A stretch of DNA of 64,000 bases, taken from NCBI RefSeq assembly GCF_014203715.1, contig NZ_JACHJP010000001.1:62001-126000 (forward strand), read 5' to 3'. A program made the position numbers and the translations under genes. Origin of the DNA: Streptosporangium saharense (lineage in GTDB: Bacteria; Actinomycetota; Actinomycetes; Streptosporangiales; Streptosporangiaceae). Position 1 is the first letter of the stretch; every line of letters begins with the position of its first letter. The notes under the pieces were generated by a model. That model was given only the letters and a program-made list of their open reading frames with translations. It did no database searches and was not told the DNA's origin. Below, piece by piece: positions 29,656 to 39,002 of the stretch.

Positions 29656-30723
29656 ATGAACCCTCGCTGGGTCACTCTCGCCCTCGCGGCGGGCGCCGTC
29701 AGCGCTCTCTACCAGAAGGTGTCCGAGCACGCCGACAGGCGCCGCTTCCCGGCACCCGGCCGGTTCGTCTTCGTCCGAGGCCGACGCCTGCACGTGCGGG
29801 CCGAAGGCCAGGGCGGTCCGACCGTCGTGATCCTGCCCGGCATGACCGACAACGGCCTGGGCTGGGCCAACGTCAGGAAGGGACTGGTTCCCGGCCGGCG
29901 GGTGTGGCAGTACGACCGGTCCGGACTCGGCTGGAGCGAGGCACCGCCCTGGTGGGAGTGGCGCGGCTCCTCGGCGCTGGCCGACGAGCTTCACGAGGTG
30001 CTGGAGGCGTCCGGAGAACCCGGCCCCTACCTCCTCGTCGGCCACTCGATGGGCGGGGAGATCGCCCGGTTCTACGCGGCCCGTCACCGTGACAGGGTCG
30101 CGGGGATGGTGCTCGTCGACGCGCCCTCCGAGCGCGTGACCTGGATGGTCGAGGAGTTCGGCTGGCGGGCCGGGCCCGTGAAGCACTGGCGGACCGCGCT
30201 CACCTACGCCCTGACGCCGTGCGGCCTGGTCCGCGCCCGGCTGCGCCTGGCGATCCTGAGGGGGCGGGAGCCGGCCCTGCTGCGGCAAACGCGGCGACGG
30301 CTCCCGGCGGAACTGGTCGAACTTGGCCTGGCCCTTGAGCTCACCAGCGGGCAACGCCGGGCCGAGGTGCTGGAGGATCTCGGCAGGGCCGGAGTCGTCA
30401 GGGCGCTGGAGGCCGAACGCACGCACTTCGGCGACATGCCGCTCACGGTCATCTCCAGAGCCCCGCACCCGGCGCGGGACAGTTACTACGGCGGCTACTT
30501 CGCCAATCGCCCCGCCGACGTGGCCGAACGCCAGAACCGCGTCTGGGGACGCATCCAGTCCGACCTGGCCAGCCTGTCCGACGACAGCACGCTGATCGTC
30601 GCCGAGCGGGCCGCGCAAAACGTCCAGGTCGACGAGCCCGAGCTGATCGTCAAGGCCGTCACCGACATGTGCGCCAAGCTCCGGACCGATGACGGTGAGC
30701 ACGCGGGCGGGGGGAAGAGGTGA
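29656..30723 (+). CDS. Alpha/beta-fold hydrolase
   Basis: 355 residues from ATG 29656 (GGGAAAGG upstream). A hydrophobic N terminus (VTLALAAGAVSALYQ) may anchor it. The hydrolase core has the oxyanion strand VVILPGMTDNGLGW, the nucleophile elbow VGHSMGGEIARFYAA and the acid in VLVDAPSER. The C-terminal His is not obvious (ISRAPHPARDSYYGG is the likeliest region). It may act on esters or epoxides. The next gene starts within its stop codon (GTGA), so the two are coupled. Confidence 0.87.
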   Translation: MNPRWVTLALAAGAVSALYQKVSEHADRRRFPAPGRFVFVRGRRLHVRAEGQGGPTVVILPGMTDNGLGWANVRKGLVPGRRVWQYDRSGLGWSEAPPWWEWRGSSALADELHEVLEASGEPGPYLLVGHSMGGEIARFYAARHRDRVAGMVLVDAPSERVTWMVEEFGWRAGPVKHWRTALTYALTPCGLVRARLRLAILRGREPALLRQTRRRLPAELVELGLALELTSGQRRAEVLEDLGRAGVVRALEAERTHFGDMPLTVISRAPHPARDSYYGGYFANRPADVAERQNRVWGRIQSDLASLSDDSTLIVAERAAQNVQVDEPELIVKAVTDMCAKLRTDDGEHAGGGKR

Positions 30724-31826
30724 GCGATCCGGTCGACCGGATCGCCGGGCCCTTCGCGTCGTTGGGGCCTCGTTGGGTGGAGGCGTTGAGGGCTAATCCG
30801 AGGGGGTTGTTCGTTCCGGGGCAGGCGTGGGTTTCGCCGGAGGGCGGGCCCGGTTACATGATCGACCGGGACACGGACGCCTCGGCCTGGGAGAAGGCCG
30901 TCTACAGCGACATCTCGATCGTCACCCAGATCGACGACGGGGCGACATCCCTGAGCGAGGGGGACGGCCTCTACAGTTCCTCAAGCTCCATGCCCACGAT
31001 CGTGGCCGCCGAACTCGGGCTCCTCGGCCTGCACGCCGACGACGACGTGCTGGAGATCGGCACCGGAACCGGCTGGACGGCGGCGCTCATCCACGGCTTC
31101 GTCGGCGACGGCCGGGTCACCAGCGTCGAGATCGACCTCGACGTCCACCGGCAGGCACGGGACAACCTGACGCGGGCCGGTCACGACGACGTCCGGTTGG
31201 TTCACGGGGACGGCACGCTGGGCTTTCCCGGCGGTCAGCCGTACGACGCCGTGCATGTCACCGTCGGCGCGACCGGGGCGGCACCGGCGTGGGTCGCGCA
31301 GACCCGGCCGGGTGGCACCGTCGTGTTTCCGTGGATGCCGACGTGGCGGTACGGCGCGTTCGTCGCCCTGCGTGCCCTGGGCGACGGTACGGCGGTCGGC
31401 CGTGTCGCGTCGGGCTGCTCGTTCATGATGATGCGCGGCCAGCGTCCGGGGGAGCTTCGGGGGCTCGGTGACGACGTGCGCGGGCGCCCGGCCAGGATCG
31501 ACCCACGGCGGATCACCGGGGAGTGGGCCGCCTCCGTCTTCCTGAACGCGATGTTGCCCGGTGTCGCGTGCACCACCGAGCACGACGGCGGGTTCGTCCT
31601 GTGGGCACACTCCGACACCTCGGCCGCCTACGTGGCCTGGGACGAGGAGGTGGGTGACTGGGCGGTGCGCTACAGCGGTGATCGTGACCTGTACGGCGAG
31701 GCCGAGGAGGCGTTCCTGCGCTGGATCTCCTGGGGCTGTCCGGACATCGACCGATACGGCTACACCAGCACGCCCGAGGGCGACGTCGTCTGGGTGGACC
31801 ACCCGGGTCGCGTTGTCAACCCTTGA
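30720..31826 (+). CDS. PCMT-like SAM methyltransferase
   Basis: 368 residues. The methyltransferase core resembles protein-L-isoaspartate O-methyltransferase: VLEIGTGTGWTAALIHGFVGDGRVTSVEID (about 109-138), LVHGDGTLGFPGGQPYDAVHVTVGATGAAP and LRPGG-type TRPGGTVVFPW. A C-terminal extension of about 150 residues is not part of PCMT and recurs in actinobacterial PCMT-like proteins. These act on proteins or small peptides; no peptide-maturation gene is adjacent. The GTG start overlaps the hydrolase stop. Confidence 0.87.
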   Translation: MSDPVDRIAGPFASLGPRWVEALRANPRGLFVPGQAWVSPEGGPGYMIDRDTDASAWEKAVYSDISIVTQIDDGATSLSEGDGLYSSSSSMPTIVAAELGLLGLHADDDVLEIGTGTGWTAALIHGFVGDGRVTSVEIDLDVHRQARDNLTRAGHDDVRLVHGDGTLGFPGGQPYDAVHVTVGATGAAPAWVAQTRPGGTVVFPWMPTWRYGAFVALRALGDGTAVGRVASGCSFMMMRGQRPGELRGLGDDVRGRPARIDPRRITGEWAASVFLNAMLPGVACTTEHDGGFVLWAHSDTSAAYVAWDEEVGDWAVRYSGDRDLYGEAEEAFLRWISWGCPDIDRYGYTSTPEGDVVWVDHPGRVVNP

Positions 31827-31829
31827 GAA

Positions 31830-32060
31830 TCAGAAGGGGCGGGTTCCGCCCGCGCCGAAGGTGGTCTCGTGGTTCCACAGGTGGGTGCAGCCGGGGCACT
31901 GCAGGTGGAGCGTGCTTCCCGTGGTGCGGATGAGGTAGCGCCAGTGGTCCGAGCAGTTGCGGCCGTCGGTGCAGGGGGCGCAGTCCCTGTCGTCGCGGCA
32001 TCCCGGGCAGGGGATCCACGCCCTGCGTCCCAGGTCGGCCTGCGGATCAATCGGCAGCAT
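31830..32060 (-). CDS. Small Cys-rich (zinc-ribbon-like) protein
   Basis: 76 residues with paired cysteines CPGCRDDRDCAPCTDGRNC and CPGCTHLW plus His residues, as expected for a small metal-binding protein. The frame has strong G/C third-position bias and its ATG overlaps the upstream gene by 14 bases, which supports it as real. The function is unknown. It converges on the methyltransferase at 30720-31826, 3 bases apart. Confidence 0.7.
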   Translation of the reverse strand: MLPIDPQADLGRRAWIPCPGCRDDRDCAPCTDGRNCSDHWRYLIRTTGSTLHLQCPGCTHLWNHETTFGAGGTRPF

Positions 32061-32292
32061 GCCCGGCCCCCCGGTACGGCAGGACCCCGGCGGCCACGAG
32101 CGCGTCGTAGATCTCCTGCTGCCGCTCGTCGAGGTTCGAGTAGAGCAGGTCGTAGGCCTCCTCCTCGCCCTGCATCACCGCGATCGGGTCCCAGTCGTCC
32201 CCCAGGGCCTCCATGACCGCGGCCCGGCGACGGGCCTCCTCAAGCGTGAGGTCGATCTCGACGACGACGTGTGCGTTGCTGTCATGACTCAT
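32047..32292 (-). CDS. Small acidic protein (DUF6400-like)
   Basis: 81 residues: VVVEIDLTLEEARRRAAVMEALGDDWDPIAVMQGEEEAYDLLYSNLDERQQEIYDALVAAGVLP. The pattern recalls the small actinobacterial family annotated DUF6400; this assignment is from memory. It is helical and acidic with no catalytic motif. It overlaps the start of the Cys-rich protein gene, so the two are probably translated together. Confidence 0.7.
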   Translation of the reverse strand: MSHDSNAHVVVEIDLTLEEARRRAAVMEALGDDWDPIAVMQGEEEAYDLLYSNLDERQQEIYDALVAAGVLPYRGAGHAAD

Positions 32293-32428
32293 GCGGCGGC
32301 TTTCCGGCTTCCTGTGGGTTTGCTCTGGCTCCCTGCGGGCCTGATTGTGGGGGGATCTGGTCGGCGGAGCGGGACCTGCTCTTCGCGGTCACCTGAACGT
32401 CCGCCTGCGCGGGACCCTTGGGGCTATC

Positions 32429-32446
32429 TATACCTTTTTATACCTT
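32429..32446. promoter_or_regulatory. Direct repeat TATACCTT x2, 10 bp apart
   Basis: TATACCTT occurs at 32429-32436 and 32439-32446, one helical turn apart, in an AT-rich spot of the 396-base gap between the divergent DUF6400-like gene and the ABC exporter. This suggests a -10 region or activator site; no other clear element was seen in the gap. Confidence 0.4.
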
Positions 32447-32688
32447 ATGTCGCTTTTCTTGGGTGGTTCGTGACACATTTCACGGTTTGTCGGGTGTTGG
32501 GGGACATGGTTGACCTGAACTTTGGTTGAGGTCCTACGGTTCAGGGAGATGCTCAGGGGGTGGTCGCACTCCGTGTTCGCGCGGGGGATGGCCGTACGCG
32601 ATTTTGTCGGTGGCGAATGAGAACCTCTGGGTGTCGTAAATCTGTTCGAAGAACGGCCGGAAGGCCGTCGGCCCCCCCGGAGACGAAC

Positions 32689-34584
32689 GTGGACATGGAA
32701 GTCACCGCGTGGACGTCGATGTACCACGCGATGCACGCCCAGGAGGAGCGCAGACCCTTCTCCCTGGCGACGTTGCGGCGCATCGGCTCCTTCGCCAGAC
32801 CGCACCGCCGGTTCCTGACGTGGTTCCTGCTGCTCAGCATCGCGACGGCGGTCCTCGCCGTCGCCACCCCCGTGCTCGCGGGCCGGGTCGTCAACGCGAT
32901 CGTCCAGGGTTCCGACCTCGGCGTCGTCGTGCTCCTGGCCTCCCTCATCGCCGTCATCGCGGTCGCCGAGGCAGGGCTCGGGCTGGTCACGCGCTGGCTG
33001 TCGGCGAACATCGGCGAGGGCCTGATCCTCGACCTGCGGACCACCGTGTTCGACCACGTGCAGCGCATGCCGATCGCCTTCTTCACCCGCACGCGCACCG
33101 GCGCGCTGGTCAGCAGGCTGAACAACGACGTCATCGGCGCGCAGCGGGCCTTCAGCGACACCCTCTCCGGCGTGGTCGGCAACCTCGTGACGCTCGTGCT
33201 CACGCTCGTCGTGATGATCGGGACCTCCTGGCAGATCACCCTGCTCGCCCTGCTCCTGCTGCCGGTCTTCGTGCTGCCCGCCCGCCGGATGGGCACCCGT
33301 CTGGCCAAGCTCGAACGCGAGTCGGCCGACCACAACGCCGCGATGACGACCCAGATGACCGAGCGCTTCTCCGCGCCGGGAGCCACGCTCGTGAAGCTCT
33401 TCGGCAAGCCCCTGCGCGAGTCGGCGGAGTTCGAGGCGCGGGCCAGGCGGGTGCGTGACATCGGCGTGCGCACGGCCATGTCCCAGTCGGTGTTCGTCAC
33501 CGCGCTCGTGCTGGTCTCCGCGCTCGCCCTGGCCGTGGTCTACGGTCTCGGCGGGTTCTACGCGCTGCGCGGGCAGCTCGAACCGGGCGCGGTCGTGGCG
33601 ATGGCGCTGCTGCTCACCCGGCTCTACGCCCCGCTGACCTCCCTGGCCAGCGCGCGGGTCGAGGTGATGAGCGCGCTGGTGAGCTTCGAGCGGGTCTTCG
33701 AGGTGCTCGACCTCAAGCCTCTCATCGCCGACGCCCCGGACGCGAGGGCGGTGCCCGAGGGGCCGGTCTCCGTCGAGTTCGACGGGGTCGGCTTCGCCTA
33801 CCCCTCGGCCGACAAGGTGTCGCTCGCCTCCCTTGAGGAGGTCTCGACCCTCGACACCCGCGGGGGCGTCGAGGTGCTGCACGGGGTGTCCTTCCGCGCG
33901 GAGCCGGGGCAGATGGTCGCGCTGGTCGGCTCCTCAGGGGCGGGCAAGTCGACGATCGCGCAGCTCGCGACCCGCCTCTACGACGTCGACAGCGGCGCGG
34001 TGCGCCTGTCCGGCGTGGACGTCCGCGACCTGAGCGCGGAGTCGGTGCGCGAGACGCTCGGCATGGTGACGCAGGACGGCCACCTGTTCCACGAGTCCGT
34101 CCGCGCCAACCTCCTGCTGGCCAGGCCGGAGGCCACGGAGGAGGACCTGTGGGAGGTGCTGCGGCGGGCCCGTCTCGCCGACCTCGTCTCCGCGCTGCCC
34201 GACGGGCTGGACACGGTCGTGGGTGAGCGGGGATACCGGCTGTCCGGTGGTGAGCGTCAGCGCCTGACGATCGCCAGGCTGCTGCTCGCCCGTCCCCGGG
34301 TCGTCATCCTCGACGAGGCGACCGCCCACCTCGACTCCACCTCGGAGGCCGCCGTGCAGGAGGCCCTGGGGGAGGCGCTCGCCGGACGGACCTCGGTGGT
34401 GATCGCCCACCGGCTCTCCACAGTCCGGGCCGCGGACCTCATCCTCGTGATCGAGAACGGCCGGGTCGTGGAGCGCGGCACCCACACCGAGCTCCTCGCC
34501 GCGGGTGGCCGCTATGAGGAGCTCCACCGCACCCAGTTCGACCAGTCAGAGGAGAGGCAGCCCGTCCCCGAACCCGTCCACTGA
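32689..34584 (+). CDS. ABC exporter, fused permease and ATPase
   Basis: 631 residues from GTG 32689, chosen because GGAG lies 6 bases upstream. Six transmembrane helices (about 30-300, ABC type I exporter) include TRLAKLERESADHNAAMTTQMTERFSA-like coupling helices. The ATPase has Walker A VGSSGAGKST, Q-loop VTQDGHLF, signature LSGGERQR, Walker B VVILDEATAHLD and H-loop VIAHRLSTV. A homodimeric or heterodimeric drug/lipid exporter is likely. There is no partner half-transporter beside it. An unusual insertion (SADKVSLASLEEVSTLDTRGGVE) lies between the permease and Walker A. Confidence 0.92.
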   Translation: MDMEVTAWTSMYHAMHAQEERRPFSLATLRRIGSFARPHRRFLTWFLLLSIATAVLAVATPVLAGRVVNAIVQGSDLGVVVLLASLIAVIAVAEAGLGLVTRWLSANIGEGLILDLRTTVFDHVQRMPIAFFTRTRTGALVSRLNNDVIGAQRAFSDTLSGVVGNLVTLVLTLVVMIGTSWQITLLALLLLPVFVLPARRMGTRLAKLERESADHNAAMTTQMTERFSAPGATLVKLFGKPLRESAEFEARARRVRDIGVRTAMSQSVFVTALVLVSALALAVVYGLGGFYALRGQLEPGAVVAMALLLTRLYAPLTSLASARVEVMSALVSFERVFEVLDLKPLIADAPDARAVPEGPVSVEFDGVGFAYPSADKVSLASLEEVSTLDTRGGVEVLHGVSFRAEPGQMVALVGSSGAGKSTIAQLATRLYDVDSGAVRLSGVDVRDLSAESVRETLGMVTQDGHLFHESVRANLLLARPEATEEDLWEVLRRARLADLVSALPDGLDTVVGERGYRLSGGERQRLTIARLLLARPRVVILDEATAHLDSTSEAAVQEALGEALAGRTSVVIAHRLSTVRAADLILVIENGRVVERGTHTELLAAGGRYEELHRTQFDQSEERQPVPEPVH

Positions 34585-34657
34585 GCCTGCCCCCGGGGCT
34601 CACCCCAGGCCGTCCGAGTCGTCGAAGGAGAAGGAGCACGGGCCGGATCCCGACCGG

Positions 34658-35209
34658 TCAGTTGTCGCCGTACCAGTGCCTGCCGACGTGCCCTTCGGGC
34701 AGGCCGCACGCCTCGTCGTCGACGCCGTTCGGGTCCGCGCCTATCCGGTCGATGGGGCAGGACGTCAGCTCGACCAGCTCACGGTCGCGACCGCTCCAGC
34801 GGATCCACACCGGCTGGGGGGCGTACCGGACCTGGAACACGGGCGACACGTGCGGGCCGGGGTGACCCGCCTCCAGGTCGCACTCGTAACTTTCCATCCG
34901 GGCGCTCTCGTCACCGTGGAACAGCCTGATCCACTCGGCGGTGGTGACGACGTTGAAGTGCGGGCACCTGCCCTCGGGGGCCCTGCGCTCCAGGCCGAAG
35001 GTTACCGCGCCGACCAGCCAGCTCGAACTGGCGGCCTTGCGCAGGCAGGCGTTGATGAGGACCAGATCGTCGCCGCTCAGGTCGGCCTTGGCGAGTTCGT
35101 CGGCCAGCGCCGCCACCCGGGTGGAGAAGGTCTCACAGAGCATGGCCAGCTCGATTACCGAATCCGGAACACCGGTGAGCGCGGTACCCCAGGGGTCCTG
35201 ATCGTCCAT
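34658..35209 (-). CDS. Hypothetical protein with C-x-L-x-x-G-H-x-G-x-H motifs
   Basis: 183 residues. The N-terminal half is helical (VIELAMLCETFSTRVAALADELAKADLSGDDLVLINACLRKAASS). The C-terminal half contains two CxLxxGHxGxH elements (YECDLEAGHPGPH and EACGLPEGHVGRH) plus further cysteines (CPHF, CPIDR), suggesting metal binding. It is the last gene of a leftward set with the thymidylate-kinase-like gene (68 bases away), an SDR and a GMP synthase; whether all four share a transcript is not shown. I do not recognise the family beyond these motifs. Confidence 0.75.
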   Translation of the reverse strand: MDDQDPWGTALTGVPDSVIELAMLCETFSTRVAALADELAKADLSGDDLVLINACLRKAASSSWLVGAVTFGLERRAPEGRCPHFNVVTTAEWIRLFHGDESARMESYECDLEAGHPGPHVSPVFQVRYAPQPVWIRWSGRDRELVELTSCPIDRIGADPNGVDDEACGLPEGHVGRHWYGDN

Positions 35210-35277
35210 GGCGCGATGCTATGCCGGGCTGTGCCAGGCCGTACCGGAAACGGCCATCCCTTCTCTGATGCGAAGGG

Positions 35278-35925
35278 TCAGGTGAGGAGGCCGGGGAGGC
35301 GGTCGTTGACCACGGCGTACAGCGCTTCCAGGCTCTCCTCGACGGGAAGGTTCGTGTCGAAACGGACAAGTCCCTCCTCGTCGGCGACGATCTGGTAGTT
35401 CATGTAGAGCTGCTGGTCGTGGTCGGCCTCGATGTAGGAGTCGCGCCAGTCGGTGCGGCGCCCGACCCGGGCCTGCGACACCTGGAAACCCGGGTCGCAC
35501 AGCAGCGTCAGATCCGGCCTGGGCACGTGCTTGCAGATCTCGAAGAACCACTCCTCGTTGGCGAGACCGCGTGCCCTCATCTGCGCCAGCGCCGTGAAGA
35601 CGTACCTGTCGGTGATGACCGTGCGTCCCTCGCGGAGCGCGGGCAGCACCACCTCGTGGATGTTCTGCAGCCGGTCGCTGGTCAGCAGGCAGATGAGGGC
35701 GCGGTAGTCGACCTGGTGCCGCTCCTCGGGGTGGTAGATGTAGCGGATGAACAGCGGAGATTCCCGGGCGTAGCGCGACGGCTGCATGGTCACGACCGGT
35801 TCCGCGCCACGTGAGGTCAGCCGCTTGGAGAGCCCCTCGATGAGGCTGGTCTTCCCGCTGCCGTCCATGCCGCAGAAGGCGATCAGCGTGCCGGGAAGGT
35901 CGTGTTCGTAAAGGGGAAGGGACAT
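35278..35925 (-). CDS. Thymidylate-kinase-like P-loop kinase
   Basis: 215 residues. The P-loop is AFCGMDGSGKTS (residues 16-27), followed by a DRY-type segment (VITDRYVFTALAQMRARG) and the lid region. The fold matches dTMP kinase, but the usual DR(F/Y)xxSxxAYQ substrate motif is altered (DRYVFTALAQM), so the nucleotide substrate may not be dTMP. ATG 35925 has GAGAGG upstream; the frame to 36081 is not coding-like. It lies with guaA and an SDR on the same strand beside a purine-enzyme-bearing cluster, so a role in a specialised nucleotide pathway is an inference. Confidence 0.85.
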   Translation of the reverse strand: MSLPLYEHDLPGTLIAFCGMDGSGKTSLIEGLSKRLTSRGAEPVVTMQPSRYARESPLFIRYIYHPEERHQVDYRALICLLTSDRLQNIHEVVLPALREGRTVITDRYVFTALAQMRARGLANEEWFFEICKHVPRPDLTLLCDPGFQVSQARVGRRTDWRDSYIEADHDQQLYMNYQIVADEEGLVRFDTNLPVEESLEALYAVVNDRLPGLLT

Positions 35926-36117
35926 GGCCGGGATCCTCTCGGGGTCCTCTCTTGGGCAGATGACGGTACAGCTTCGGGGCCGATGACGGGTCAGCTCCGG
36001 GGTCGACAGTGAGTCGGCTCGGGGACCACCAGCGGTCTGGCTCCTGGGTGAGGCGGGGACTCCAGAGCCGATGATGGTCAAGGTGGGTTCAGGGCTGCGT
36101 CGGTGGCGATGGGTGGG

Positions 36118-36900
36118 TCAGATGGCGGTGTAGCCGCCGTCCACGAGTAACTCGGTGCCGGTGATGAAGCGGGCGTCGTCACCGGCGAGGAAGTGGATGG
36201 CTCCGGCGATCTCCTCGGGGCGTCCCTCGAAGCGCAGCGGCGCCCCGAACGAGTGCCGCTCCCGCCGGGGGCCGTCGGCGGAGGTGTAGACGGTCTCGGC
36301 GAGCCTTCGGGTGTTCTCACCGAGCCGGGTCGCGGTCCGTCCCGGGCTCACGACGTTGGCGCGCACGCCGTACGGGGCGTTCTCCACGGCGAAGGCGCGC
36401 ACGAGCTGCACCAGGCCCGCCTTGGACGCCTCGTAGGCGGCACACCCGCCGCCCGCGCCGACCACGTGGGCCGAGACCGAGCCGACCGCGACGACCGAGC
36501 CCCGGGAGGAGCGGCGCAGCAGCGGCGCCGCCCCCTTCAGGCACAGGAAGGAACCGGTGAGGTTGACGCCCAGGATGTAGGACCAGTCGTGTTCCGACAT
36601 GTCGGAGACGAACCCGTCGCTGGTGACGCCCGCCGCCAGGATGAGGGTGTCGAGCCCCCCGTCCTCCGCGAGCCGGGCGAAGAGGCTCTCCACCTGCCCG
36701 GCCACGGCGATGTCCACGACGTACGGCAGGGCACGGCCGGGGCCGTGTTCGGCGGTCAGCCGTTCCACGGCCTCGGTGAGGGCGCTCTCGTCACGGTCGA
36801 CCAGGGCGACGTGGTGGCCGTTGGCGAGGAAGGCGTCGGCTGCGGCGTGACCGATGCCGCTGGCGGCACCGGTCACACACACCCGCCGGGGGGCCGTCAC
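36118..36900 (-). CDS. SDR family oxidoreductase
   Basis: 260 residues. It has a classical SDR set: TGAASGIG (residues 10-17), LILAAGVTSDGF, LGVNLTGSF with the structural Asn, the catalytic Ser in VAVGSVSAH and YEASK. Unlike the SDR at 496-1251 all consensus residues are in place. It starts with GTG. It follows guaA on the same strand after a 178-base gap that contains degenerate tandem repeats. It could reduce a keto intermediate of the neighbouring cluster or be unrelated. Confidence 0.9.
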   Translation of the reverse strand: MTAPRRVCVTGAASGIGHAAADAFLANGHHVALVDRDESALTEAVERLTAEHGPGRALPYVVDIAVAGQVESLFARLAEDGGLDTLILAAGVTSDGFVSDMSEHDWSYILGVNLTGSFLCLKGAAPLLRRSSRGSVVAVGSVSAHVVGAGGGCAAYEASKAGLVQLVRAFAVENAPYGVRANVVSPGRTATRLGENTRRLAETVYTSADGPRRERHSFGAPLRFEGRPEEIAGAIHFLAGDDARFITGTELLVDGGYTAI

Positions 36901-36926
36901 CGCTTCCTCCCCGGGGAGTCGTACGT

Positions 36927-37066
36927 CCGGCGGGAAAACTCACGGCCCTGGGACGCGTGCGCCCGGCGGGAAACCCCACGGCCTGAAACGTGCACCCTGG
37001 GAAAAGCCTCACGACCCGAGGAAACCCCACGGCCCGAGGGAGCCCCACGGCCTGAAACGTGCGCCT
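36927..37066. repeat. Degenerate tandem repeats between SDR and guaA
   Basis: Five copies of a GGGAAACCCCACGGCCTGA-like core lie at about 36932, 36968, 36999, 37020 and 37038; three carry the extension with (A/G)CGTGC. Unit spacing shrinks from 36 to 18 bases. The block fills the whole gap between the end of guaA and the start of the SDR. No coding function is apparent. Confidence 0.55.
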
Positions 37067-37078
37067 CCACAGTGGGAG

Positions 37079-38668
<1,590 letters not shown>

Positions 38669-38730
38669 GCGAATCCATTCGGGCGGTCTCGGCGGTCCCA
38701 CGTCCCACGCGGGATCCAGAAGTACTCAGA

Positions 38731-38902
38731 TCATACGTATTAAGTATGAGGGCGAGGCTCCGGGACAAGCCCCGCGAGAGGCCTTCCACATTCCAGCAGG
38801 TCAGAGCCTCAAGCTTGTCGGGAGGGCCGGTCGTACCGGCCCAAATGAACGGTAAACCTTCTTAACTGTAGATCCTTGACACTACCAAAGTCATACGTAT
38901 GA
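38731..38902. promoter_or_regulatory. Two TCATACGTAT operator-like sites in the guaA / radical SAM divergent region
   Basis: TCATACGTAT occurs at 38731-38740, where TCATAC also forms an inverted repeat with GTATGA at 38744-38749, and at 38891-38902 as the perfect palindrome TCATACGTATGA. The region is far more AT-rich than the genome. The second copy overlaps the -10 of a good rightward promoter; the first carries a leftward TATGAT facing guaA. This is typical of a repressor controlling divergent transcripts. Confidence 0.6.
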
Positions 38903-38903
38903 T
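38876..38903 (+). promoter_or_regulatory. Sigma-A-type promoter TTGACA-N16-TATGAT
   Basis: TTGACA at 38876-38881 and TATGAT at 38898-38903 with a 16-base spacer form the best vegetative promoter seen in the window. It leads into the ten-gene rightward run after about 100 bases of leader. The TCATACGTATGA palindrome overlaps the -10, so a bound repressor would block it. The leader (38904-39002) has possible TGGGTG/CACCCA pairing but matches no riboswitch I know. Confidence 0.6.
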
Positions 38904-39002
38904 GAAGCTCACTTGTAAGCCTGTTTGTGGGCTATTGGGTGCTTTGGCCATGCGAAAAGGCGGGCCTCCCACCCATAACGCTGCAGCTGGGAGTGAGCAC
39001 AG

